In this document: positions 1 to 8,507 of the stretch, piece by piece
Position numbering within the stretch: the stretch's first letter is position 1
Layout of the letters: each line of letters starts with the position of its first letter
Source of the DNA: Marinoscillum furvescens DSM 4134
GTDB lineage: Bacteria > Bacteroidota > Bacteroidia > Cytophagales > Cyclobacteriaceae
NCBI RefSeq assembly: GCF_003386095.1
Contig: NZ_QREG01000001.1
Span: forward strand, 434,001 to 498,000
Direction: 5' to 3'
DNA: 64,000 bases
Notes under the pieces: generated by a model
Seen by the model: only the letters and a program-made list of their open reading frames with translations
The model's database searches: none
Told to the model about the DNA's origin: nothing
Position numbers and translations under genes: made by a program

Positions 1-156
1 CCCGAAAACATGGGAGCCTGGAGCTTTATGCTGCGAATCTCAGGTCTGGACCTCACACTTGTTTCGCGCAAGTCGATGGCTTCACCTGCTACAGGGTATT
101 CCAAAGTACACAAAGAAGAACAAGCACAAATCGTTAACAAAGCATTCGAAATATAA
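1..156 (+). CDS. sucA: 2-oxoglutarate dehydrogenase E1, C-terminal end (partial)
   Basis: Only the last 51 codons lie in the window; the reading frame is open from base 1 to a TAA at 154-156. The tail contains [10 protein letters not shown], the [19 protein letters not shown] stretch and ends NKAFEI, which matches the conserved C-terminus of thiamine-diphosphate dependent 2-oxoglutarate dehydrogenase E1. E1 decarboxylates 2-oxoglutarate and reductively succinylates the lipoyl group of E2. The E2 gene starts 11 bp downstream, so the two are certainly one operon. Family assignment rests on the C-terminal motif and on the neighbour; the catalytic part is outside the window. Confidence 0.93.
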   Translation, partial: PENMGAWSFMLRISGLDLTLVSRKSMASPATGYSKVHKEEQAQIVNKAFEI

Positions 157-167
157 CCAAGACAATT

Positions 168-1703
168 ATGAGCCTTGAAATGAAAGTACCGGCTGTAGGT
201 GAGTCGATCACCGAAGTGACCATTGCCCAATGGATGAAAAGCGATGGGGATTTGGTAGAAATGGACGAGGTGATCTGTGAGCTCGAATCCGACAAAGCCA
301 CCTTTGAAGTGACCGCCGAAGCTGCCGGCCAGCTATCCATCAAAGCCCAGGAGGGCGACACATTAGATATAGGAGCGGTGCTTTGTGAAATCGATGAGTC
401 TAAAGCAGAGCAAAAAGAAGAACCTAAAGAAGAGCCCAAGCAGGAAGAAAGCAAACCTACCGGCGAAATCAAAGAAATGCATGTGCCTGCAGTAGGTGAG
501 TCTATCAACGAAGTGACCATCTCCAACTGGACTAAGCAATCTGGAGATACGGTAGAACTCGACGAGGTGATCGCCGAAATAGAGTCTGACAAAGCCACCT
601 TTGAGCTTACGGCCGAAGCTAGTGGCAAACTGGAAATCATAGCAGAAGAAGGAGAAACACTCGAAATAGGTGCCCTCATCTGCAAGATAGAAGTTAGCGA
701 GTCTGCTGGCTCCTCTGCCAGCAGTTCAGATGCTGCATCAGACAGTTCCGAATCCAGCGCTTCATCAGATGACAATTACGCAGCAGGGCACGCATCGCCA
801 GCAGCAGCCAAAATCCTGAAGGAAAAAGGAATAGATCCGGCAGATGTAAAAGGTACAGGCAAAGACGGCCGCATCACCAAAGAAGATGCCATGAAAGCCG
901 AAAAACCTGCTCCGAAGAAAGAAGCACCTAAAAAAGAAGCTCCAAAGCAAGAGCAAAAGTCTAAGCCGAGCTACGACGCACCAGAAATCAAAACAGGTGC
1001 CAGCCGAGAGCAAAACCGTGAGAAAATGACCTCACTGAGAAAGACCATCTCCAAGCGTCTGGTTTCAGTGAAAAATGAAACGGCCATGCTCACCACCTTC
1101 AACGAGGTGAACATGCAGCCGATCATGGACATCCGCAAAAAATACAAAGAGAGCTTCAAAGACAAACACGAAGTAGGCTTAGGCTTCATGTCATTCTTTA
1201 CCAAAGCTGCTTGTATGGCACTACAGGATTGGCCGGCAGTGAATGCTGCCATCGATGGTGAGGAGCTGGTATTCCACGACTATTGTGACGTATCGATAGC
1301 CGTATCTACTCCAAAAGGTCTGGTAGTGCCGGTAATCAGAAACGCTGAGTCGCTCAGCTTCGATCAGGTGGAAAAAGAAGTCATCCGCCTGGCTACCAAA
1401 GCTCGCGATGGCAAGCTCAGCATCGATGAAATGCAGGGTGGCACCTTTACCATCACCAACGGTGGTATTTTCGGGTCTATGCTCTCCACCCCGATCATCA
1501 ACGCGCCTCAGTCTGCTATCCTTGGGATGCACAACATCGTAGAGCGTCCCGTGGTAGAAAACGGAGAAATTGTGGTGAGACCAATCATGTATGTGGCGCT
1601 CTCTTACGATCACCGCATCATTGATGGACGTGAGTCTGTAAGCTTCCTGGTACGCATGAAGCAACTCCTCGAAGATCCTACCAGAATCTTACTAGGCGTG
1701 TAA
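168..1703 (+). CDS. sucB: 2-oxoglutarate dehydrogenase E2 (dihydrolipoyl succinyltransferase)
   Basis: This 511-aa protein transfers succinyl groups to CoA and forms the core of the 2-oxoglutarate dehydrogenase complex. Two N-terminal lipoyl domains are visible, each with the DKA lipoylation motif (K43 and K142); most bacterial SucB proteins have one, and two are common in Bacteroidota. An acidic Ser/Asp/Glu linker (about 175-205) leads to a peripheral subunit-binding domain for E3 (about 208-244, [15 protein letters not shown]), then a Lys/Pro/Ala-rich linker and the catalytic acyltransferase domain (about 280-511) with [12 protein letters not shown]482 and D486 are the expected active-site residues. 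It lies between sucA and the MNT/HEPN pair and lpdA, with a 1-nt gap to the next gene. Confidence 0.95.
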   Translation: MSLEMKVPAVGESITEVTIAQWMKSDGDLVEMDEVICELESDKATFEVTAEAAGQLSIKAQEGDTLDIGAVLCEIDESKAEQKEEPKEEPKQEESKPTGEIKEMHVPAVGESINEVTISNWTKQSGDTVELDEVIAEIESDKATFELTAEASGKLEIIAEEGETLEIGALICKIEVSESAGSSASSSDAASDSSESSASSDDNYAAGHASPAAAKILKEKGIDPADVKGTGKDGRITKEDAMKAEKPAPKKEAPKKEAPKQEQKSKPSYDAPEIKTGASREQNREKMTSLRKTISKRLVSVKNETAMLTTFNEVNMQPIMDIRKKYKESFKDKHEVGLGFMSFFTKAACMALQDWPAVNAAIDGEELVFHDYCDVSIAVSTPKGLVVPVIRNAESLSFDQVEKEVIRLATKARDGKLSIDEMQGGTFTITNGGIFGSMLSTPIINAPQSAILGMHNIVERPVVENGEIVVRPIMYVALSYDHRIIDGRESVSFLVRMKQLLEDPTRILLGV

Positions 1704-1704
1704 A

Positions 1705-2064
1705 ATGACAAAGGCAAACGACATAGCGAAGCAGCAGGATCGAAAAGCTGAAGTTTTACGGCAAATCGGAATCGCTGCGGCTGTTTGCCTCCCAGCAGAA
1801 ACAGAAGTCTTTATTTACGGTAGTCAGGCAAATCTAGAGCATTTGATTCCCGCAGATATAGACTTGGGGCTGCTACATACTGATAAAATACCCATGGAAG
1901 CGCTAGCAGATTTTATGATCATGTTGGATGCGCTTCCTATTTTATACCAGTTTGATGTCACTGACTTTCGTTCGGTCAGTGACAGTTTTCGGAGTGTTGC
2001 CATGAAAAATGTGGAATATTTAGACAGATATGATGTCATTAGAACTCCTAAAGGAACGAAATAA
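1705..2064 (+). CDS. mntA: MNT-type minimal nucleotidyltransferase (MntA-like antitoxin)
   Basis: This 119-aa protein has the minimal nucleotidyltransferase fold signature G39-S40 followed by ten residues and D51-I-D53, an exact GSx10DxD motif; further acidic residues at D84 and D87 could provide the third metal ligand. In characterised HEPN/MNT (type VII) systems the MNT protein AMPylates and silences the HEPN toxin. The start ATG is one nucleotide after the sucB stop, and the downstream HEPN gene overlaps its end by about 32-35 nt, implying translational coupling. An older description of the pair is the HI0073/HI0074-like nucleotidyltransferase plus substrate-binding protein. Antitoxin activity is inferred from the family, not seen. 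Confidence 0.82.
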   Translation: MTKANDIAKQQDRKAEVLRQIGIAAAVCLPAETEVFIYGSQANLEHLIPADIDLGLLHTDKIPMEALADFMIMLDALPILYQFDVTDFRSVSDSFRSVAMKNVEYLDRYDVIRTPKGTK

Positions 2065-2425
2065 AGTTTTCAGAAAAGGTCTCTCTTCTCTGGAAGAAGC
2101 ACTGAAGCTGCCCAAGTCTGAGATCGTGCGCGATGCGTGTATTCAGCGGTTTGAGTATTGCTTCGAGATGGGCTGGAAGCTTTTAAAACGAATAATTGAA
2201 TTTGAGAATGGAGCTCCTGTAGCCGGAGGGATTACTTCGTGTATCAAAAAAGCCGTAGAACTAAGAATTATAGACCGGGAAGACTTGTGGCTGGATGCCC
2301 AGCGTGGCAGAAACCTCACTTCTCACACATACGATGAAGCGATCGCAAATGAGCTTTATCGAAACATACAGAATTACTACAAGACGTTTATTTCTTTATC
2401 CGATTTCATAGAAAAACACTATTGA
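2030..2425 (+). CDS. hepT: HEPN-domain protein, HI0074/HepT-like (toxin partner of MNT)
   Basis: This 131-aa all-helical protein resembles the nucleotidyltransferase substrate-binding (HI0074) branch of HEPN proteins. It carries R94-N-L-T-S-H99-T-Y101, an exact Rx4HxY motif; in HepT toxins this motif is the RNase active site and the Tyr is the residue AMPylated by the partner MNT protein. ATG codons at 2030 and 2033 are both possible starts, the second giving MSLELLKERN. The stop is followed by one nucleotide and then the lpdA start codon, so the pair sits inside the sucAB-lpdA transcription unit. The intact motifs suggest a functional pair, but no toxicity can be read from sequence. Confidence 0.8.
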   Translation: MMSLELLKERNKVFRKGLSSLEEALKLPKSEIVRDACIQRFEYCFEMGWKLLKRIIEFENGAPVAGGITSCIKKAVELRIIDREDLWLDAQRGRNLTSHTYDEAIANELYRNIQNYYKTFISLSDFIEKHY

Positions 2426-2426
2426 T

Positions 2427-3824
2427 ATGCAATACGATATTACCGTCATAGGCTCAGGCCCCGGAGGCTATGTAGCAGCTATCCGAGCCGCACAGCTCGG
2501 ATACAAAACTGCGCTGATCGAAAAATATCCTACTTTAGGTGGTACCTGCCTCAATGTAGGCTGTATTCCGTCCAAGGCATTGCTGGACTCTTCGGAGCAC
2601 TTTCACAATGCAGAAACCACCTTCAAAGAACACGGGATAGACATCAACAAACCCAAGGTAAACCTCAAGCAGATGATCGCCCGCAAGGCTGATGTGGTAA
2701 AGCAAAATGTGGACGGTATCGCCTACCTGATGAAAAAGAACAAAATAGATGTGCATCAGGGCGTAGGGAGTTTCAAAGACAAAAACACCATTGTAATAAA
2801 AGGTGAAAAAGAGGAGAAAGAAATCACTTCTGAAAAAGTGATCATCGCTACAGGCTCCAAGCCTGCTTCCCTCCCCTTCATCGAGCTGGACAAAAAACGT
2901 GTGATTACCAGCACGGAAGCACTCGAACTCAAAGAAGTACCCAAGCACATGATCGTGATCGGTGGTGGTGTGATCGGTATGGAGCTGGGCTCCGTGTATG
3001 CGCGACTGGGCGCAAAGGTGTCGGTGGTAGAATACCTGGACAACCTCATACCCACCATGGATGGCACCATGGGCAAAGAGCTGCAAAAGTCCCTCAAAAA
3101 GCTTGGCTTTGACATCTACACCAGCCACAAGGTAACTGCCGTAGAAGCCAAAGGCAAAGAAGTCACCATTACGGCTGAAAGTCAAAAAGGTGAAGCTCTG
3201 GAACTAAAAGGCGACTACTGCCTGGTATCTATCGGGCGCAAGCCATACACTGAGGGGCTTGGACTGGAAAATGTAGGTATCAGCACTGACAAGCAAGGCC
3301 GCATCGAAGTAGATGGCAACCTAAAAACCAGTGTAGATAACATCTGGGCAATAGGTGATGTAGTGAAAGGTGCCATGCTGGCTCACAAAGCTGAAGAAGA
3401 AGGCGTGTTCGTAGCGGAATCTATCGCAGGACAAAAACCACACATCAACTACAACCTCATCCCTGGCGTGGTGTACACCTGGCCAGAGGTAGCCAGCGTA
3501 GGCTTTACGGAAGAGCAGCTCAAGGAAAAAGGCCAGAAATACAAAGTTGGCAAGTTTCCATACAAAGCCCTCGGACGAGCCAGAGCTTCTATGGACCTGG
3601 ACGGACTGGTAAAAATCCTGGCAGACAAAGAAACCGACGAAATACTGGGCATCCATATCATAGGTGCACGAGCAGCAGACATGATCGCAGCAGGTGTCAC
3701 TGCTATGGAATACAGAGCATCGGCAGAAGATGTATCACGCATGTCGCATGCACACCCTACCTACATGGAAGCGGTGAAAGAGGCATGTCTGGCAGCGACA
3801 GACAATCGCCCGATTCACATGTAA
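2427..3824 (+). CDS. lpdA: Dihydrolipoyl dehydrogenase (E3)
   Basis: This 465-aa FAD flavoenzyme reoxidises dihydrolipoyl groups of the 2-oxoglutarate (and probably other) dehydrogenase complexes using NAD+. Visible features are the N-terminal dinucleotide-binding GSGPGGYVAA, the redox disulfide in GGTCLNVGC (C41 and C46), a second Rossmann motif VIGGGVIGMELG for NAD, the FAD-contact segment IWAIGDV, and a C-terminal dimer-interface HAHPTYMEAVKEA with the catalytic His-Glu pair contributed across the dimer. Length is typical. It is the last gene of the suc operon, separated from it by the MNT/HEPN pair. Confidence 0.96.
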   Translation: MQYDITVIGSGPGGYVAAIRAAQLGYKTALIEKYPTLGGTCLNVGCIPSKALLDSSEHFHNAETTFKEHGIDINKPKVNLKQMIARKADVVKQNVDGIAYLMKKNKIDVHQGVGSFKDKNTIVIKGEKEEKEITSEKVIIATGSKPASLPFIELDKKRVITSTEALELKEVPKHMIVIGGGVIGMELGSVYARLGAKVSVVEYLDNLIPTMDGTMGKELQKSLKKLGFDIYTSHKVTAVEAKGKEVTITAESQKGEALELKGDYCLVSIGRKPYTEGLGLENVGISTDKQGRIEVDGNLKTSVDNIWAIGDVVKGAMLAHKAEEEGVFVAESIAGQKPHINYNLIPGVVYTWPEVASVGFTEEQLKEKGQKYKVGKFPYKALGRARASMDLDGLVKILADKETDEILGIHIIGARAADMIAAGVTAMEYRASAEDVSRMSHAHPTYMEAVKEACLAATDNRPIHM

Positions 3825-3849
3825 GCAGGCATTTACACATTTTTGAGAG

Positions 3850-3899
3850 GCTGTTTTTAATATCCGGTATGATACCGGTAGTTAGAAGCAGCTTTTTTT
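3850..3899 (+). terminator. Possible terminator or hairpin after lpdA
   Basis: A perfect inverted repeat CCGGTAT-G-ATACCGG (3864-3878) is nested inside GCTG/CAGC arms (3850-3853 and 3889-3892) and followed by a run of seven T (3893-3899). This fits a terminator closing the suc-lpd operon. The stem is interrupted, so the call is moderate; the palindrome could instead be a protein site for the downstream protease gene. Confidence 0.4.
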
Positions 3900-4036
3900 A
3901 TGGCTACACCTCCATTCAAATCACTCAGACACCTCTTCACATCCTCCAAATCGGCCTTTTATGGATTTTTGGATCACTTTCTCACCTGACTGTTTTATTT
4001 TGCCAGCCATTCAAAATCAAAACAATCCTGAAAATC

Positions 4037-6484
4037 ATGCGAAAGCCACTACTACTGGCGCTAATGATTGTGACGGCAATGGCCTGTCACGATACCAGCG
4101 CTCAACTCTTCGGAAAAAAGAAAAAAAAGGCCGCCACTGAGCAGTCCAAACCCAAGAAAAAATCTCCCTTCAAGAAATATTCGGAAGTCATCACCGACGA
4201 TGCTCAAACCGACGAAGGACTTTTCACCTTTCACAAAGTAGATGACAAGTACTACTTTGAAATCTCTGAAGACTTACTGGAAAAAGAAATCCTCATCGTC
4301 TCCCGTATCTCGGGCCACGTAAAAGGGCTCAACTTCGGAGGAGCAGGCATGAAATCCCGCCCACAGCAGGTCATTCGCTTTCAGCGCAAAGACAACTCCC
4401 TCCTGCTGCGCTCTGTCTCGTACAACTCTGTAGCTAGCGAAGAAGACCCGATCTACCTTTCTGTGGTCAACAACAACTTTGAGCCAATCATCCACACTTT
4501 CAAAATAGAAGCGCTAGGCAAAGACTCAGCGAGCTATGTGATCAACATCGAAAACTTTTTCACTACGGACGTGCCCATGATCGGGGCGCTGTACGAATCA
4601 CAACGCAAAAACTTCAAAGTGTCATCGGTAGACAAAAGCCGCTCGGTGATCTCCTGGGTGAAGGCCTTTCCGGAAAACATGGAAATACGCCACATCCTAA
4701 CCTACAAGGGCAAAAACCTCCCGGACAACCAACTTACCGATGCCCTCAGCATAGAGATGAACCAGTCGATGATCCTGCTACCAGAAGACCCCATGGTACC
4801 TCGAAACTTCGATGAGCGTGTGGGCTACTTCTCTATTCGCCAGATCGACTACTCCAAAGAAGAGCACCGTGCTGCAAAAAACCGCTTCATCACCAGATGG
4901 AGACTAGAGCCCAGCGACTGGGAAGCGTTTAACAATGGCGAAGCGGTGGAACCCGTAAAACCGATCGTGTATTACATAGATCCAGCCACTCCGGAAGTCT
5001 GGAGACCTTACATCAAACAGGGTGTGGAAGACTGGCAAAGCGCTTTTGAGAAAGCAGGACTGAAAAACGCCATCATTGCCAAAGACGCACCTACACCCGA
5101 AGAGGACCCGGACTGGAGCCCAGAAGACGTGCGCTACTCGGTGATCCGATACATCGCTACGGATATCCAAAATGCTCAGGGCCCACACGTACACGATCCG
5201 CGTACTGGCGAAATCCTCGAAAGCGACATCCTATGGTACCACAACGTAATGAACCTGCTCCGCAACTGGTATGCCATCCAGACTGCTGCGGTAAACGAAG
5301 ATGCACGCAAAATTCAGTTTGATGACGAACTGATGGGCGAGCTCATCCGCTTTGTGGCGGCTCATGAAGTAGGTCACACACTCGGCCTGCCGCACAACAT
5401 GGGCTCTAGTGTAGCCTATCCCGTAGACTCCCTACGCTCACCTACATTTACTGCTACTCATGGAGTGGCTCCATCCATCATGGACTATGCCCGATTCAAC
5501 TACATCGCGCAACCTGGTGATGGCGTGACCAACTTCTTCCCTCGAGTGGGAGAATATGACGACTGGTCCATCTGGTATGGCTACCGCCCAGTTCCTAATG
5601 TACAAGCTCCTGAAGATGAAGAAACCACCCTCAATGCGTGGATTTTGGAAAAAGCCGACGATCCTGTTTATCGTTTTGGTAGACAAAGATGGAGCCCGAC
5701 CGACCCTAGTGCACAAACGGAAGACCTGGGTGACGACTCCATGCGTGCATCCGAATATGGGATCGCCAACCTGCAGCGCATCATCGCCCAGCTATTGGAG
5801 TGGGGCACCGAAGATGGCAAAAACTACGAAGACCTGGCAGAGCTTTACAGCAATGTAGTTGGGCAATACAACCGCTACATGGGTCATGTCACCGCCAATG
5901 TGGGTGGTGTGTACGAATACTACAAAACCGCCGATCAGGACGGTGCGGTGTATACGCACGCTTCTAAAGACAAGCAACGCAGAGCCGTAGCCTTTCTCAA
6001 TGAGCAGCTATTTACCACACCTGAGTGGGTCATCCACCCCGGCATCTTGTCTCGAATCGAAGAGGAAGGCATCGTGGACCGCATCAAAGCACTACAAACC
6101 CGCACCCTCAACCGACTGCTACAAGGCGACCGTCTGGGAAGAATGCTGGAAAACGAAGCCCTCAACGGCACAGATGCCTATGCTGCCTCACAGCTTTTCA
6201 CGGATGTGCGAAAGGGCGTGTTTAGCGAACTCCGAAGCGGTAAGACCATAGACCTGTTCCGTCGCAACCTCCAGAAGGCTTTTGTAGAAAAGCTGGGAGA
6301 ACTGACCAATACGGAGGATAACGATCTGCGCACCTCTGACGTGCCGTCGATTGCTCGTGGCAACCTCAAACTGCTCAAATCAGAACTGTCACGCGGGCTC
6401 AGCCGCCAGCGAAACGCGCTCTCGCGCTTTCACATAGAAGACCTCATCGCTAGAATCGACGTGATCCTCGATCCTCGTAGCTAA
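4037..6484 (+). CDS. Secreted zinc-dependent metalloprotease (DUF5117/DUF5118 family)
   Basis: Starting at the ATG at 4037 the product has 815 residues and begins with MRKPLLLALMIVTAMAC, an export signal; C17 or the later ASAQ-like region could be the cleavage point, so it may be a lipoprotein. An upstream in-frame extension to 3785 would overlap lpdA and lacks a signal peptide, so it is rejected. The central part holds an extended zinc motif HEVGHTLGLPH (residues 443-453), with three His ligands and the catalytic Glu, as in metzincin-like peptidases; MDYARFNY downstream resembles a Met-turn. A lysine-rich segment follows the signal. Such large Bacteroidota proteins act in the periplasm or at the surface; the substrate is unknown. 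Confidence 0.85.
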   Translation: MRKPLLLALMIVTAMACHDTSAQLFGKKKKKAATEQSKPKKKSPFKKYSEVITDDAQTDEGLFTFHKVDDKYYFEISEDLLEKEILIVSRISGHVKGLNFGGAGMKSRPQQVIRFQRKDNSLLLRSVSYNSVASEEDPIYLSVVNNNFEPIIHTFKIEALGKDSASYVINIENFFTTDVPMIGALYESQRKNFKVSSVDKSRSVISWVKAFPENMEIRHILTYKGKNLPDNQLTDALSIEMNQSMILLPEDPMVPRNFDERVGYFSIRQIDYSKEEHRAAKNRFITRWRLEPSDWEAFNNGEAVEPVKPIVYYIDPATPEVWRPYIKQGVEDWQSAFEKAGLKNAIIAKDAPTPEEDPDWSPEDVRYSVIRYIATDIQNAQGPHVHDPRTGEILESDILWYHNVMNLLRNWYAIQTAAVNEDARKIQFDDELMGELIRFVAAHEVGHTLGLPHNMGSSVAYPVDSLRSPTFTATHGVAPSIMDYARFNYIAQPGDGVTNFFPRVGEYDDWSIWYGYRPVPNVQAPEDEETTLNAWILEKADDPVYRFGRQRWSPTDPSAQTEDLGDDSMRASEYGIANLQRIIAQLLEWGTEDGKNYEDLAELYSNVVGQYNRYMGHVTANVGGVYEYYKTADQDGAVYTHASKDKQRRAVAFLNEQLFTTPEWVIHPGILSRIEEEGIVDRIKALQTRTLNRLLQGDRLGRMLENEALNGTDAYAASQLFTDVRKGVFSELRSGKTIDLFRRNLQKAFVEKLGELTNTEDNDLRTSDVPSIARGNLKLLKSELSRGLSRQRNALSRFHIEDLIARIDVILDPRS

Positions 6485-6498
6485 GCACAATTTCATAC

Positions 6499-6537
6499 AC
6501 ACCCCGCTCCGACCTTTTCGTTGCGGGGTGTTTTTTT
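6499..6537 (+). terminator. Rho-independent terminator
   Basis: ACACCCCGC (6499-6507) pairs perfectly with GCGGGGTGT (6523-6531) across a 15-nt loop and is followed by a T tract to 6537. It lies directly after the metalloprotease stop codon. The rest of the gap to 6740 holds only a small hairpin (ACGGG-tgaaag-CCCGT near 6585-6600) and no gene. Confidence 0.88.
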
Positions 6538-6739
6538 ACCTCCACCCATCGCCTAACTTTCACCTGCCCAATTCCATCACCTAACGGGTGAAAGCCCGTC
6601 ATCATCGAAAACCTCACATCGTGGGCGCTATTCTTTGATTAGATTTGGTAACCAACCCGAGTCTAGCCAACCGACCATTCCAGGGCCCACGCTTTGGATA
6701 AAATAACCTTAACAATCAGTTTTAATAGCTCCCCATAAA

Positions 6740-8473
6740 ATGACCAAATCAACAGGTCTATTCGTACTTGTGCTGCTCATCAGCCTATGGGCCTCCGCCC
6801 AAAAACATCCGCTATCCCGAAGCGACAGTGGGATCGTAGTAGCTAACCTCCAAAAATATGACGACCTCATAGCCCGCGATGACTTCCGCGGAGCTAGTGG
6901 TGCACTCAACGACGTGGCGTTTGTCTACTGGAACAACAATCACTACGAAGAAGCAGCCAAATACTACGAGCAGTCGCTGGACCTCAACATGCGCGTGGCT
7001 AACGAAAACGGCATAGCCATGATCAACAACAACCTGGGTATGCTCTACGCTGACCTGGGTCGGTATGAGCAGTCGCTGGACAAGTTTAGCAAAACACTAG
7101 CTGCCCGGCGGGCGAGCAATGAGGAAGTAGGCATCATCGCTGCGCTGGTAAACATGGCCGTGGTGCTCAACAATCTGGAGCGCTACGAAGAATCCGTCAA
7201 AAGACTTTCTGAAGCTCTGGATCTGGCCAGAGAGCACTACGACAAACAGCAGATGCGGAGCGTATATGGCATGCTGTCGGAGACTTACGAAAAGATGGGA
7301 GATGTGGAGCGCTCACTACAGTATTTTGAGCTATACAAGAGTTTTCATGAGCAGATCCAGCGTGAGGAGATCAAAGGTGTAAACGAACAACTGGAAAAAG
7401 AACGGGTACAAAAACAACAACTCGCCGCAGAGAAGGCGCTGAAGGAAAACGAACTCCTCAAAAAGCAGCTGGAACTCTATCAGAAAAACGAAGAACTCCA
7501 GCAGAAGGACTCCATCAACCAAAGCCTCTACTCTAGTCTTTCGGCCCAGGAGCTGGAGCTGGAGCTACTGGAGCGCGACAAGCAGCTGAGCGATCTGGAA
7601 GCCGAGGCGCAGCACATCGAAAACCAAAAGCTGGAAGTACAGAAGAATGCCTACCTCACCACACTCATCATTGTGGTGATAGCCGGGGTGATCATCGCCA
7701 TACTGATCCTGATCAACGTGCGCAAGACCAAGCAGCACAACCAGGTGCTGGAAGAAAAAAACCGCTCCATAGAGGAGCAGCGCCAGGAGCTGGAAGTGGC
7801 CAACCATACCAAGGACCGCATCTTTTCTGTGATCTCACACGACCTACGCAGCCCTATTTCCTCCTTGAGAGGCTTTTTCTCTTACATCGACCTGTTTGAC
7901 GTACCCGATGAACTGCGGAATGCTCTAAAAGGGGTAGAATCACAGCTGGCCAATAGTGCCACGCTACTGGAAAACCTCCTCACCTGGTCGCGCTCGCAGC
8001 TAGAAAAAGCCGTACCTAAAAAAGAAGAAGTGGCTGTAGCCGAAATCGTGGAGAAAAACTTTCGACTACTGCAGGAGCATGCCACCAAAAAAGAAATTGC
8101 GCTAAGCAGCAGCATCACAAACAATGATGTGCTCTTTAGCGACCCGGATACGGTAGACATTGTGCTAAGAAACCTCATCCAAAATGCACTGAAATTTACC
8201 CCAAAAGGGGGCAGTGTAGCCATCAGCTACAACCACTCTCCTGAAGAAGACTGTGTGATCGTAAAGGACACGGGAGTGGGCATGAAGCCCGAAAAAGTGG
8301 CTTCACTTTTTGACATCTCTACCAACCGCAGCTCGGTGGGAACAGACAAAGAAAAAGGCTCCGGCCTGGGACTGATCCTCTGCAAAGAGCTCATAGAAAA
8401 GGTTGGCGGAGTGATAGAAGTATCTAGCGAACCCGAGGTGGGCACCGAATTTAAACTCCGATTTCAAAACTAA
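6740..8473 (+). CDS. TPR-containing sensor histidine kinase
   Basis: This 577-aa protein starts with a signal peptide (MTKSTGLFVLVLLISLWASA). Periplasmic TPR repeats (about 50-200; pattern YEQSLDLNMRVANENG, AMINNNLGMLY) are followed by a long coiled coil (about 205-300), one membrane helix (about 305-326), a cytoplasmic coiled coil, the HisKA phosphoacceptor motif FSVISHDLRSP with H367, and a HATPase domain with N482 in the N box, DTGVGM (G1) and GSGLGL (G2). No receiver or DNA-binding domain is fused and no regulator is adjacent, so its partner is elsewhere. The next gene starts 34 bp downstream on the same strand and may be co-transcribed. Confidence 0.92.
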   Translation: MTKSTGLFVLVLLISLWASAQKHPLSRSDSGIVVANLQKYDDLIARDDFRGASGALNDVAFVYWNNNHYEEAAKYYEQSLDLNMRVANENGIAMINNNLGMLYADLGRYEQSLDKFSKTLAARRASNEEVGIIAALVNMAVVLNNLERYEESVKRLSEALDLAREHYDKQQMRSVYGMLSETYEKMGDVERSLQYFELYKSFHEQIQREEIKGVNEQLEKERVQKQQLAAEKALKENELLKKQLELYQKNEELQQKDSINQSLYSSLSAQELELELLERDKQLSDLEAEAQHIENQKLEVQKNAYLTTLIIVVIAGVIIAILILINVRKTKQHNQVLEEKNRSIEEQRQELEVANHTKDRIFSVISHDLRSPISSLRGFFSYIDLFDVPDELRNALKGVESQLANSATLLENLLTWSRSQLEKAVPKKEEVAVAEIVEKNFRLLQEHATKKEIALSSSITNNDVLFSDPDTVDIVLRNLIQNALKFTPKGGSVAISYNHSPEEDCVIVKDTGVGMKPEKVASLFDISTNRSSVGTDKEKGSGLGLILCKELIEKVGGVIEVSSEPEVGTEFKLRFQN

Positions 8474-8507
8474 AAAGCATCCTCTAAACACATAGCGCAC
8501 ACACCAT

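Noticed and set aside
134-775. Long Ser-rich minus-strand frame inside sucB
   Set aside because: It mirrors the Glu/Ala/Lys-rich lipoyl and linker codons of sucB on the other strand.
3785-4036. N-terminal extension of the metalloprotease
   Set aside because: It overlaps lpdA and the probable terminator and places the signal peptide internally.
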